This document shows, one piece after another, positions 16,330-24,487 of a DNA stretch of 64,000 nt (positions within the stretch are counted from its first letter, which is position 1; the number at the start of each line of letters is the position of its first letter). Position numbers and translations under genes: made by a program. Origin of the DNA: Rhizobium sp. RU33A (lineage in GTDB: Bacteria > Pseudomonadota > Alphaproteobacteria > Rhizobiales > Rhizobiaceae); assembly GCF_900156055.1 (NCBI RefSeq), contig NZ_FTMQ01000003.1, positions 744,001 to 808,000 on the forward strand, written 5' to 3'. Below the pieces are notes generated by a model. It saw only the letters and a list, made by a program, of their open reading frames with translations. It searched no databases and was not told where the DNA came from.

Positions 16330-17358
16330 TTAGCGGATCGGCGGTGCGTACTGCAGACCACCGTTGGTCCACAGGGCGTTCACGCCGCGCTCGATCTTGA
16401 GCGGGGTGCTGGCGCCGATGTTGCGCTCAAAGACTTCGCCGTAGTTACCGACGCCCTTGATGATGTTGTAGGCCCAGTCATTGGTGAGGCCGAGGTCAGT
16501 ACCGATCTTGGTGTCGGCTTCGGCACCGAGGAAGCGCATGATGTCAGGGTTGGTAGAAGTCGACTTGATTTCGTCGACATTGGCCTGGGTGATGCCGAAT
16601 TCTTCAGCCTGTACCAGGGCGTAGTGGGTCCACGAAACGATATCGAACCACTGGTCGTCACCCTGACGAACGGCCGGGCCAAGCGGCTCCTTCGAGATGA
16701 TTTCCGGCAGAATGACGTGATCGTCCGGGTTGGTGAGCGTCAGACGCAGCGAGTACAGGCCCGACTGGTCGGTCGTGTAGACGTCGCAACGGCCGGCCTG
16801 GTAGGCAGCGTTGACTTCTTCCAGCTTTTCGAAAACGACCGGCTTGTACTCGAGGTTGTTGGCCTTGAAGTAGTCGGCGAGGTTGAGTTCGGTCGTGGTG
16901 CCGGACTGAACGCAGACGGCAGCGCCCGAGAGTTCGAGAGCAGACTTGACGTTCAGGCCCTTGGTGACCATGAAGCCCTGGCCGTCATAGTAGTTGACGG
17001 TGCGGAAGTTGAAGCCGAGCGCGGTGTCGCGGCTGATAGTCCAGGTGGTGTTGCGTGCGAGCATGTCGACTTCGCCAGACTGTAGCGCCGTGAAGCGGCT
17101 CTGGGCGGTGGTCGGCGTGTACTTGACCTTGGTGGCGTCACCAAAGACGGCAGCAGCAACGGCCTTGCAGTAATCGACGTCGAAGCCGGTCCAGTTGCCA
17201 GCAGCATCCGGCGAAGCAAAGCCGGCAAGACCCGTGTTCACGCCGCACTGGACGAAACCCTTGGCCTTCACGTCATCAAGCGTCGCGGCAGAAGCTGCAG
17301 ACGCGCCAAAACCCAGGACCGCAGCGCCAATGGCAGCTGACAGGAACTTGTTGTTCAT
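16330..17358 (-). CDS. aapJ: General L-amino-acid ABC transporter, periplasmic binding protein AapJ
   Basis: 342 residues. The signal peptide is MNNKFLSAAIGAAVLGFGASAASA. The mature part is an SBP family 3 solute-binding protein: GFVQCGVNTGLAGFASPDAAG, GFDVDYCKAVAAAVFGD, RFTALQSGEVDMLARNTTWT, DVYTTDQSGLYSLR and an end in QYAPPIR, all as in rhizobial AapJ. The ATG at 17358 is chosen because it begins the signal peptide and follows GGGAAAA; frames further upstream carry no signal character. It delivers broad-range L-amino acids to AapQM. Confidence 0.96.
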   Translation of the reverse strand: MNNKFLSAAIGAAVLGFGASAASAATLDDVKAKGFVQCGVNTGLAGFASPDAAGNWTGFDVDYCKAVAAAVFGDATKVKYTPTTAQSRFTALQSGEVDMLARNTTWTISRDTALGFNFRTVNYYDGQGFMVTKGLNVKSALELSGAAVCVQSGTTTELNLADYFKANNLEYKPVVFEKLEEVNAAYQAGRCDVYTTDQSGLYSLRLTLTNPDDHVILPEIISKEPLGPAVRQGDDQWFDIVSWTHYALVQAEEFGITQANVDEIKSTSTNPDIMRFLGAEADTKIGTDLGLTNDWAYNIIKGVGNYGEVFERNIGASTPLKIERGVNALWTNGGLQYAPPIR

Positions 17359-17714
17359 TTTTCCCAACCTTTTTTCTCTTGTTGTATGCCAGCGACGGCC
17401 ACCAGCCGAATTCAGCAGCGTACGTCGGCCCGCAGCCTCCCGGTGCGAGCCTTCATATTCCATTCGTAAATTCATGCAGGGTCAAGTCTTTATGCCGCAG
17501 AACGGCCACAAAAGCGCGAATTTACCAAATTCGCCCTCCAAATAGGCAAAAATGTGTGGTTTTTAGCCTGAAGTGATGAAAATCTCGCCTTTTTGACTGT
17601 TCTGATATGCTCGAACTGCAAGACTTGCGCCGCGGATCACAGAATTGTGCAACTTGACCACTCTTCAATGAGGCGCGAAAACCACCGGAACCGAGCCTGA
17701 GGAATCGTCAATCC
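17359..17714. other. Divergent promoter region of aapJ and metC
   Basis: 356 bases with no credible gene. The part nearest aapJ is its leader. The AT-rich middle (about 17480-17600, TTTTTGACTG and TGATATGCT) probably holds the promoters of both genes. I looked for a SAM-II type riboswitch before metC and did not see one. Confidence 0.5.
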
Positions 17715-18905
17715 ATGAGCAAATCCAAAGACTGGCTGGCGTCTGCCGGCACCGACACGAGACTGTGCCATATCGGCTATGATCCGGCCGACTACCACGG
17801 CTTCGTCAATCCACCGGTCGTGCATGCCTCGACAGTCCTCTTTCCCAATGCGCGGGCCATGGAAACGCGCACGCAACCCTACACATACGGCACGCGAGGC
17901 ACGCCGACGACGGATGCTCTGTGTCGTGCGATTGACGAGCTGGAGGGATCGGCCGGAACGATCCTGGTGCCGTCGGGTCTTGCCGCGATCACGGTGCCAT
18001 TTCTCGCATTTCTGTCGGCCGGCGACCATGCGCTGATCGTTGATTCCGTCTATTCGCCCTGCCGCCATTTCTGCGACACGATGCTGACACGCCTCGGTGT
18101 CGAGGTGGAGTATTACGATCCCGAGATCGGATCGGAAATCGAACGTCTTATCCGACCGAACACCAAGCTCGTGCACACCGAAGCGCCGGGCTCCAACACC
18201 ATGGAAATGCAGGATATCAGGGCGATTTCCGACGCGGCGCACAAGCATGGTTGCGTGGTTACGATCGACAACACCTGGGCGACGCCGCTCTATTTCCGCG
18301 CCCTGGATTTCGGCGCCGACATCTCCATCCACGCCGCCACCAAATATCCATCGGGCCATTCCGATATCCTGATGGGGACCGTTTCCGCCAATGCCAAGCA
18401 CTGGCCGGTGCTGAAAGAGGCGAACATCACGCTCGGCATCTGCGGCGCCCCTGATGACAGCTATCAGATCCTGCGCGGCCTGCGTACGATGGGTCTGCGT
18501 CTGGAGCACCACTACAAGAGTGCTTTTTCGGTCGCGCGCTGGCTGGAAGGTCGAGACGACGCCGGGCAGGTCCTGCATCCGGCGCTCGAAAGCTTTCCCG
18601 GTCACGCCATCTGGAAGCGCGATTTCAAGGGCGCGAGCGGCGTCTTCTCCTTCGTTCTTCCGGCAGCCTCCAAAGACAAGATCAAGCCGAAGGCGCATGC
18701 CTTCCTCGATGCCCTGCAGCTTTTCGGCCTGGGCTGGTCCTGGGGCGGCTACGAGAGTCTCGCGGTTCTCGTCAATCTCGAAGACCGCAAGATCCGCAAG
18801 GGTCCGACCGACGGCGCCGTGATCAGGCTCCAGATCGGCCTCGAGAATGTCGAGGACATCTGCGCTGATCTCGAGCGTGGATTTGCAGCGGCAGCGTCTG
18901 TCTGA
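17715..18905 (+). CDS. metC: Cystathionine beta-lyase
   Basis: 396 residues, Cys/Met-metabolism PLP enzyme that cleaves cystathionine to homocysteine, pyruvate and ammonia. Visible: YTYGTRGTPTTDALCRAIDELEG, LVPSGLAAI, TEAPGSNTMEMQDI, TIDNTWATPLYFRAL and the PLP lysine in SIHAATKYPSGHSDILMG (about residue 212). The end LGWSWGGYESL..RLQIGLENVEDICADL is family-typical. This gene next to aapJ is the known rhizobial arrangement. The FAD-monooxygenase gene runs convergently just downstream. Confidence 0.94.
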   Translation: MSKSKDWLASAGTDTRLCHIGYDPADYHGFVNPPVVHASTVLFPNARAMETRTQPYTYGTRGTPTTDALCRAIDELEGSAGTILVPSGLAAITVPFLAFLSAGDHALIVDSVYSPCRHFCDTMLTRLGVEVEYYDPEIGSEIERLIRPNTKLVHTEAPGSNTMEMQDIRAISDAAHKHGCVVTIDNTWATPLYFRALDFGADISIHAATKYPSGHSDILMGTVSANAKHWPVLKEANITLGICGAPDDSYQILRGLRTMGLRLEHHYKSAFSVARWLEGRDDAGQVLHPALESFPGHAIWKRDFKGASGVFSFVLPAASKDKIKPKAHAFLDALQLFGLGWSWGGYESLAVLVNLEDRKIRKGPTDGAVIRLQIGLENVEDICADLERGFAAAASV

Positions 18906-18917
18906 CGCCTAAACCGT

Positions 18918-20081
18918 TCAGCCGTCGATCCGATGGCCGTAGAGCCAGTCCAGGTCGGCGGCGAGCGTCTCGGGAGAGCGCAGCGACAAAACGATGTCGC
19001 GTCCGAGGCGGAATGGTCCGCGTGCATGGTAGGCGAAGCGGTTGAAGTCGCCGCGTGCCTTGACCCGGGCAGTGCGCGCCTTGCGTTCGCTCGTAAAGGC
19101 GGCAAGAGCCGAGGGCAGGGGTGACCGCGCGACATGGGCTGCCAGCGCAAAGGCATCTTCTATGGCCATGGCCGCTCCTTGCGCGGAAAAAGGCATCATT
19201 GCATGCGCCGCATCCCCGATCAGGATCGTATCGCGCCCATTGTGCCAGTTGCCGTCGGAAGCCTGATACAGCGGCCAGAAGGTTGGTCGCTCCGCGCCGG
19301 CCAGAATGGTTCTGATGTCGCGATGCCAGCCTGAAAACTGTTCGAGCAGCATTGCGCGTCGCGCCGCATCCGCATCGATGGCCCAGCTTTCGTCGCTCCT
19401 CGTGCCTGCTGCAATGGCAACCAGATTGAAGCCCTCGATCTCGTTCAGTGGATAGCTGACGAGATGCGCCTTGGCGCCGAGGTAGGCAGTCACACCCGTC
19501 CGGGACAGAAAGCCCGGCGCCGCAGCCCGGCTGATGGTGAAGCGCCAGGCGATGTTGCCGGAAAAGCTGACGCTCGGCGCGCCGACGATCGCATCGCGGG
19601 CGACCGACCAAGCGCCGTCGGCGCCGATGACCAGATCGGGTTTGCGATGGGTGATCGAGGCGAGGGCATCGCCCCCAACGCCCTGTACCCGATGGCCGAG
19701 ATGCAGCCGGCAGAGCGGTTGGTTGAGTACCGCGCGCAGAAGGCCTTGCTGAAGGGTCGAACGGTGCAGAACGCCGTAAGGATGACCCCAGCGCTTCCTG
19801 GCGAATTGACCGGCGGGTACAGATGCCAGCGGGCGCAGGTCCCTGCCTGAAACCAGGCTGATCGCCGTTGGCTCCAACCAGTGACGTTCGAGTTCTCCGA
19901 GCACGCCAAGCGCGTCGAGGACGCGGGTCGCATTGGGCGATAGCTGGAGCCCGGCGCCGACTTCTCCGAGTTGCGGTGCCTGCTCGATGATATCAGACGA
20001 AATGCCCTTCGCGGCAAGCGACAGGGCAGTAGTCAGCCCCGCCACCCCGGCTCCGACGATGGCGGCGTGCTTGATGGACAT
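18918..20081 (-). CDS. FAD-dependent aromatic-ring monooxygenase (salicylate-hydroxylase-like)
   Basis: 387 residues of the PHBH/UbiH class A flavoprotein monooxygenases. Visible: the FAD-binding GAGVAGLTTALSLAAKG at residues 11-27, a middle motif with DLVIGADGAWS and the second FAD signature LIGDAAHAMMPFSAQGAAMAIEDA near residue 285. It presumably hydroxylates an aromatic or hydroxylated-ring substrate using NAD(P)H and O2. The substrate cannot be told from sequence; no catabolic partners are adjacent. Confidence 0.85.
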   Translation of the reverse strand: MSIKHAAIVGAGVAGLTTALSLAAKGISSDIIEQAPQLGEVGAGLQLSPNATRVLDALGVLGELERHWLEPTAISLVSGRDLRPLASVPAGQFARKRWGHPYGVLHRSTLQQGLLRAVLNQPLCRLHLGHRVQGVGGDALASITHRKPDLVIGADGAWSVARDAIVGAPSVSFSGNIAWRFTISRAAAPGFLSRTGVTAYLGAKAHLVSYPLNEIEGFNLVAIAAGTRSDESWAIDADAARRAMLLEQFSGWHRDIRTILAGAERPTFWPLYQASDGNWHNGRDTILIGDAAHAMMPFSAQGAAMAIEDAFALAAHVARSPLPSALAAFTSERKARTARVKARGDFNRFAYHARGPFRLGRDIVLSLRSPETLAADLDWLYGHRIDG

Positions 20082-20109
20082 GAAATCTATGCCGATCGTG
20101 ACGCCGCGG

Positions 20110-20355
20110 TCACGCCGCCTTGATGTGGAAGACGCAGCCCGGCGGGTTGGTCTGCTCGGCCTTCAGGCTCGGATTGTAGCGGTAGAGCGTCGAGCAGTAG
20201 GAGCATACCTTTTCGTTGTCATGTCCCATGTCGATGAAGATATGCGGATGGTCGTAAGGCACGGAGGCGCCGGTGCACATGAATTCCTTCACGCCGACTT
20301 CGATCACGCGGTGACCGCCGTCGTTCTGAAAATGGGGAATGGTGTGGCCGGCCAT
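20110..20355 (-). CDS. Zinc-finger protein of the NDUFS6-like (CHCC) family
   Basis: 81 residues. The pattern Cys-(x)n-His-(x)n-Cys-x2-Cys is visible as FMCTGASVPYDHPHIFIDMG then VCSYCSTLYRY, which is the zf-CHCC motif of the 13-kDa complex I subunit NDUFS6. In Paracoccus a homologue is a real complex I subunit, so a role in complex I assembly or stability is likely here too. It lies 28 bases upstream of the monooxygenase gene on the same strand; a shared transcript is possible. Confidence 0.9.
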   Translation of the reverse strand: MAGHTIPHFQNDGGHRVIEVGVKEFMCTGASVPYDHPHIFIDMGHDNEKVCSYCSTLYRYNPSLKAEQTNPPGCVFHIKAA

Positions 20356-20518
20356 GACTTGCTCCGAATGCTGTGCGAATTTGCGCGGACATTAGCGCCG
20401 TCATCGCCAAATGTGTAGAGCCGGGGGGATGCAAAAGTCACAGAAAATCTGCCTGCGGCAATTGATGTCACCGTATCCATGGCTATGGTTGCCGGCCCGT
20501 GCTCACAAGGACTGATCG

Positions 20519-21304
20519 ATGAATCTCGACGCGCCGCCGTTTTCCAGCTTCCGCAATGATGGCCTAGACCTCGCCTATTTCGACGATGGCGATCCGGCAG
20601 GCGATCCGGTGCTGCTGATTCACGGCTTTGCCTCCTCGGCAAGCGTCAATTGGGTCTATCCCGGCTGGCTGCGGACGCTGGGCGATGCCGGCTACCGGGT
20701 GATCGCCATCGACAATCGCGGCCACGGCGCAAGCGCCAAGCCGCATGAGCCGGAAGCCTACCACCCGACCTCCATGGCCGCTGATGCCGCAGCGTTGCTC
20801 AACCATCTCGGGATCGCCGATGCCCATGTGATGGGCTATTCCATGGGCGCCCGGATTTCCGCCTTCCTTGCCATCGAACACCCCGACCGGGTTCGTTCGC
20901 TGGTCTTCGGCGGGCTCGGTATCGGCATGTGCGACGGTGTGGGCGACTGGGATCCGATCGCTGACGCACTGCTTGCACCTTCGCTCGATGACGTCTCCCA
21001 CGAGCGGGGCCGTATGTTCCGCGCCTTTGCGGACCAGACGAAGTCAGACCGTCTGGCGCTTGCCGCCTGCATTCGCACCTCGCGCGACCTGGTGCGCCGG
21101 GAGGATATCGCCAGGGTCGAGATCCCGACCCTGATCGGCGTGGGTACCAAAGATGACATTGCCGGATCCCCGCATGAACTGGCCGAACTCATGCCGCGGG
21201 CCGTGGCGCTCGATATCCCCAATCGCGACCATATGCTGGCAGTCGGTGATCGGGTGTTCAAGAAGGCGGCTCTCGACTTCTATTCGGAATTGGCCGGAAA
21301 CTGA
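20519..21304 (+). CDS. Alpha/beta hydrolase
   Basis: 261 residues, standard alpha/beta-hydrolase fold. It has the oxyanion HGF (LLIHGFASSAS), the nucleophile elbow GYSMGA with serine at about residue 105, a candidate acid in GTKDDIAGSP and the catalytic His in NRDHMLAVGD near residue 240. The substrate is unknown; esters or lactones are typical. Only 3 bases separate its end from the convergently transcribed enoyl-CoA hydratase gene. Confidence 0.88.
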   Translation: MNLDAPPFSSFRNDGLDLAYFDDGDPAGDPVLLIHGFASSASVNWVYPGWLRTLGDAGYRVIAIDNRGHGASAKPHEPEAYHPTSMAADAAALLNHLGIADAHVMGYSMGARISAFLAIEHPDRVRSLVFGGLGIGMCDGVGDWDPIADALLAPSLDDVSHERGRMFRAFADQTKSDRLALAACIRTSRDLVRREDIARVEIPTLIGVGTKDDIAGSPHELAELMPRAVALDIPNRDHMLAVGDRVFKKAALDFYSELAGN

Positions 21305-21307
21305 CGC

Positions 21308-22111
21308 TCAGCGGCCGGTGAAAACAGGCCGCCGGCGTTCGGCAAAGGCTAAGCGGCCCTCGCGATAGTCCGCGCTTTCGAAGGTCGAGGCGCCGATGAT
21401 CTCGGCTTCTCGCAGCATGTCATCGTCGGCCTGTTCGACGGCGCGCAGGGCGAGTTTCGACGCGCGCAGCGACAAGGGCGCATTCGCGGCAATCGTGTCG
21501 GCCAGCATTTTTACGCGCTGCTCCAGTTCGTCGGGCTCGGTGACTTCAGACAGGAAACCGCAGCCGAGAAGGTCTGGCGCCTTCATGGCGGCGCCGGTGT
21601 AAAGCGCGCGCCGTGCCATCTGGCTTCCGAGGCCACGCACGAAATCCTGGACGGCATCGGCCGGATAGGCAAGGCCGAGACGCGCGGCAGGGACCGCAAA
21701 CACCGCATCGGATGCCGCAATCCTCAAGTCGGCCGCCGCCGCCAGACCGAAGCCGCCGCCATAGCAGACACCCCTGATCGCCGCGATTATGGGAACCGGC
21801 GCTTCCCGGATGGCTGCAAAGGCGCGGCTGTTCGAGGCCTCATAGACGCGCGCGGTCTGAGCATCCTTGCGTAATTCGGTAAATTCCGAAATGTCTGCTC
21901 CGGCGCTGAAGTCTGCGGTGCCGGCCCCGGAAATCACGATCACGCGTGCCTCCGCCTCGACATGCAGCCAATGAATGGCCTCGGGGATGGCCCGCCACAT
22001 GGCCGCCGTCACGGCATTCTTGCGTTGCGGATTGTCGAGGACCAACAGCCCCGTTCCGGCCTCACGGGAAGCTTTGATAAAGCCATTGGCGAAGCTGATC
22101 GACTGTTTCAT
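21308..22111 (-). CDS. Enoyl-CoA hydratase/isomerase family protein
   Basis: 267 residues, crotonase fold. The first oxyanion-hole segment is FSAGADISEF, and the second is IRGVCYGGGFGLAAAADLRIA. The C-terminus ends with YREGRLAFAERRRPVF. The expected hydratase glutamate pair is not obvious, so isomerase or other crotonase activity is possible. The ATG at 22111 follows GGGGGCCGC; in-frame ATGs further upstream lack a site. It probably acts in fatty-acid or branched-acid breakdown. It diverges from cysE. Confidence 0.87.
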   Translation of the reverse strand: MKQSISFANGFIKASREAGTGLLVLDNPQRKNAVTAAMWRAIPEAIHWLHVEAEARVIVISGAGTADFSAGADISEFTELRKDAQTARVYEASNSRAFAAIREAPVPIIAAIRGVCYGGGFGLAAAADLRIAASDAVFAVPAARLGLAYPADAVQDFVRGLGSQMARRALYTGAAMKAPDLLGCGFLSEVTEPDELEQRVKMLADTIAANAPLSLRASKLALRAVEQADDDMLREAEIIGASTFESADYREGRLAFAERRRPVFTGR

Positions 22112-22182
22112 GCGGCCCCCATTTGAGTTCATCAGGTCTTGGACTATATAATGCGTCTCTACGACGAATGAGGAGACCGGCA

Positions 22183-23007
22183 ATGGTCGCACACAACGAC
22201 GTCCTCAAGACCGAGACTGTCAAGTCCATGGATCCGATCTGGGACAGCCTGCGGCATGAAGCCCGTGTGGCGGCCGATCGCGATCCGATGCTGGCGGCCT
22301 TCTTCCACTCGACGGTGCTCAGCCACCGCTCGCTGGAGGATTGTGTGATCTACCGGATCTGCGAACGGCTCGATCACTCCGACGTACCTGCGATCGTGTT
22401 GCGCCAGGCCTTCGAGGCGATGATGGCCGACTGGCCGGAATGGACCGGTATTCTCCGCGTCGACATCCAGGCCGTCTACGACCGCGATCCGGCCTGCACG
22501 AGGTTCCTCGAGCCGGTGCTCTATTTCAAGGGCTTCCATGCGATCCAGACCCATCGTCTGGCCCATTGGCTGTGGAACAATGGCCGCAAGGACTTTGCGC
22601 TATATCTGCAGAGCCGCTCGTCCAACATGTTCCAGACCGACATCAACCCGGCCGCACGGATCGGCAAGGGCATCTTCCTCGACCATGCCACTGGTCTCGT
22701 CGTTGGCGAAACCGCACGCATCGGAGACAATGTTTCCATCCTCCACGGCGTTACCCTCGGCGGTACCGGCAAGGAAGGTGCGGATCGCCATCCCAAGATC
22801 GGTGACGGCGTGATGATCGGGGCGGGTGCCAAGGTTCTCGGCAATATCGAGGTTGGCAGTTGCTCGCGCATCGCTGCAGGATCCGTCGTTCTAAAGCCCG
22901 TGCCGAAATGCACAACAGTCGCCGGCGTACCCGCACGCGTGGTCGGGGAGGCGGGTTGTGCCGAGCCGGCGCGCTCAATGGACCAGATGATCGCCTCGGA
23001 CGACTGA
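22183..23007 (+). CDS. cysE: Serine O-acetyltransferase
   Basis: 274 residues. Makes O-acetylserine from serine and acetyl-CoA, the first committed step of cysteine synthesis. The N-terminal helical domain (SIWDSLRHEAR-type, here MDPIWDSLRHEARVAADRD) is followed by the left-handed beta-helix: [60 protein letters not shown] and AGVPARVVG. The catalytic His and Asp are in LDHATG and HGVTLGG context. AGGAGACCGGCA precedes the ATG at 22183. The DUF3126 gene follows 127 bases later. Confidence 0.95.
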   Translation: MVAHNDVLKTETVKSMDPIWDSLRHEARVAADRDPMLAAFFHSTVLSHRSLEDCVIYRICERLDHSDVPAIVLRQAFEAMMADWPEWTGILRVDIQAVYDRDPACTRFLEPVLYFKGFHAIQTHRLAHWLWNNGRKDFALYLQSRSSNMFQTDINPAARIGKGIFLDHATGLVVGETARIGDNVSILHGVTLGGTGKEGADRHPKIGDGVMIGAGAKVLGNIEVGSCSRIAAGSVVLKPVPKCTTVAGVPARVVGEAGCAEPARSMDQMIASDD

Positions 23008-23134
23008 CCGCACGAGAACGTGAACGGCAAGGTTTGCCCGGGTTCCCTGGGGCAAACTTCACTTCGCGTCTTTACAGGTCCGGAATGCCCGTGCGACAAG
23101 CGCGCACCCAAGAAACAGTCCACGGAGACGCAGT

Positions 23135-23341
23135 GTGAAACCCGAAGAACTGAAGAAGCTCGACGCCTATTTCAAGCGCACCTTCAACCCGACGATGAGT
23201 GTGAAGGCCCGTCCGCGCAAGGACGATTCCGCTGAGGTGTATGTCGGTGACGAGTTTCTCGGCGTTGTCTTCAAGGACGACGAAGACGGTGATCTCTCCT
23301 ACAATTTCTCCATGGCGATCCTCGACGTCGATTTGACGTAA
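23135..23341 (+). CDS. DUF3126 family protein
   Basis: 68 residues, GTG start behind CGGAGACGCA. The sequence EELKKLDAYFKRTFNP, then VKARPRKDDSAEVYVGDEFLGVV and DEDGDLSYNFSMAILDVDL, is the DUF3126 family, small conserved proteins of alphaproteobacteria with no known function. It follows cysE in the same direction, as often in rhizobia. It is followed by a terminator. Confidence 0.88.
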   Translation: MKPEELKKLDAYFKRTFNPTMSVKARPRKDDSAEVYVGDEFLGVVFKDDEDGDLSYNFSMAILDVDLT

Positions 23342-23396
23342 CTCGCTTCTGTCGCCACAATAGGCGGCGAGGTTTGATCGCATGATCGCAAAGCAG

Positions 23397-23428
23397 GGGG
23401 CTGTACCAAGGCGTACAGGCCCCTTTTT
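23397..23428 (+). terminator. Rho-independent terminator after the DUF3126 gene
   Basis: GGGGCTGTA pairs with TACAG-GCCCC (one bulge), then TTTTTC. This is a good intrinsic terminator for the cysE transcript. Confidence 0.8.
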
Positions 23429-23474
23429 CTTATCCGGCTTACAATTGACGATTGTTGTGCGGTGCACAAATTCA

Positions 23475-23502
23475 CTTGACCGTTTTTGTGCGGATGCTAT
23501 CT
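23475..23502 (+). promoter_or_regulatory. Promoter of the phasin gene
   Basis: CTTGAC (-35) at 23475-23480, 16-base spacer, CTATCT (-10) at 23497-23502. CTTGAC is the preferred rhizobial housekeeping -35. The gene starts about 35 bases after. Confidence 0.72.
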
Positions 23503-23541
23503 TCGGGCTATCTGATATGCCGACAGAAGGAGGATGCTCGC

Positions 23542-23889
23542 ATGTTCAACATCGATGACGCCAGCAAGAAGAGCAGGGAAGCCATGGAAACCATGATGAA
23601 GAACTATTCGGAGGTGACCAAGAGTTTTCAAGCGATTGCGACCGAAGCGACCGACTATTCCAAGAAGTCGTTCCAGGACATGGCATCCTACATGGAAGCC
23701 TTGACATCGGTGAAGAGCGTTGAGGCAGCTTTCGAGCTCCAGACCTCCTTCATGAAGTCCTCCTATGAGAGCTTCGTTGCCGAAGCGACCAAGATGGGCG
23801 AAATGTATGCCGACCTCGCCAAGATCGCTTACAAGCCCTACGAGGGTGTTGTCGGCAAGGCCATGGCGCCCATGTCCACCGCCGCCTGA
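23542..23889 (+). CDS. phaP: Phasin family protein
   Basis: 115 residues, amphipathic and helical throughout, beginning MFNIDDASKKSREAMETMM. It contains TKSFQAIATEATDYSKKSFQDMASYMEALTS-type heptads and FELQTSFMKSSYESFVAEATKMGEMY, the phasin_2 pattern. Phasins coat PHB granules and control their size. A very strong site, AAGGAGGATGCTCGC, precedes the ATG at 23542 and a perfect hairpin terminator follows, as expected for an abundant protein. It belongs functionally with phaC at the window start. Confidence 0.9.
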   Translation: MFNIDDASKKSREAMETMMKNYSEVTKSFQAIATEATDYSKKSFQDMASYMEALTSVKSVEAAFELQTSFMKSSYESFVAEATKMGEMYADLAKIAYKPYEGVVGKAMAPMSTAA

Positions 23890-23913
23890 TCGAAGCTTGC
23901 GCGTAACATTCGA

Positions 23914-23940
23914 GACCGGCCGTGCCCCGCACGGCCGGTC
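23914..23940 (+). terminator. Terminator of the phasin gene
   Basis: Perfect 12-bp stem GACCGGCCGTGC/GCACGGCCGGTC with CCC loop, followed by TTGTCATTTG. Confidence 0.82.
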
Positions 23941-24130
23941 TTGTCATTTGTGGCTGCTGGTATAACCTAATTCTTCAATTTCCTCGCATTTCCGGGCTTC
24001 GTGACAAATTGTCGTCATGGCAGCCTGGGGGGCTTAAAATCACCGCATAATGAACTACCTTACTGTGCTGAGTGTTCGTCCGCACCGATGTGTAACGGCA
24101 AACCGGCCGGACAACGGAGAATGAACTGAA

Positions 24131-24478
24131 ATGACTGCCAAGCCGGTCTTCATGCAGAGCCAGGGTGACGGGGATAATGCCAATCGCGGCACCTCGGTGA
24201 TCACTCGCACCAAGCCGAAGACGAAGAAGCCGAATCTGTATCGCGTCCTGCTTCTGAATGACGACTACACCCCGATGGAATTCGTGATCCACATCCTGGA
24301 GCGCTTTTTCCAAAAGGACAGGGAAGCCGCCACCCGCATCATGCTGCACGTCCACAATCATGGTGTCGGGGAATGTGGTGTCTTCACCTACGAAGTCGCC
24401 GAAACCAAAGTCTCACAGGTTATGGATTTCGCCAGGCAACATGAACATCCGCTTCAATGCGTCATGGAAAAGAAGTGA
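24131..24478 (+). CDS. clpS: ClpS adaptor of the ClpAP protease
   Basis: 115 residues. The ClpS core is complete: [21 protein letters not shown] with the Asn-Asp N-end-rule pocket, then [25 protein letters not shown] and a C-terminal [17 protein letters not shown]. The N-terminal 35 residues are a flexible extension that in the family enters ClpA. It delivers N-degron substrates to ClpA, whose gene begins 9 bases downstream. The order clpS-clpA is conserved. Confidence 0.97.
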   Translation: MTAKPVFMQSQGDGDNANRGTSVITRTKPKTKKPNLYRVLLLNDDYTPMEFVIHILERFFQKDREAATRIMLHVHNHGVGECGVFTYEVAETKVSQVMDFARQHEHPLQCVMEKK

Positions 24479-24487
24479 GGATCAGAC

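Noticed and set aside
17475..17714. Possible SAM-II riboswitch before metC
   Set aside because: I could not find the conserved pseudoknot sequence elements; the region looks like an ordinary divergent promoter.
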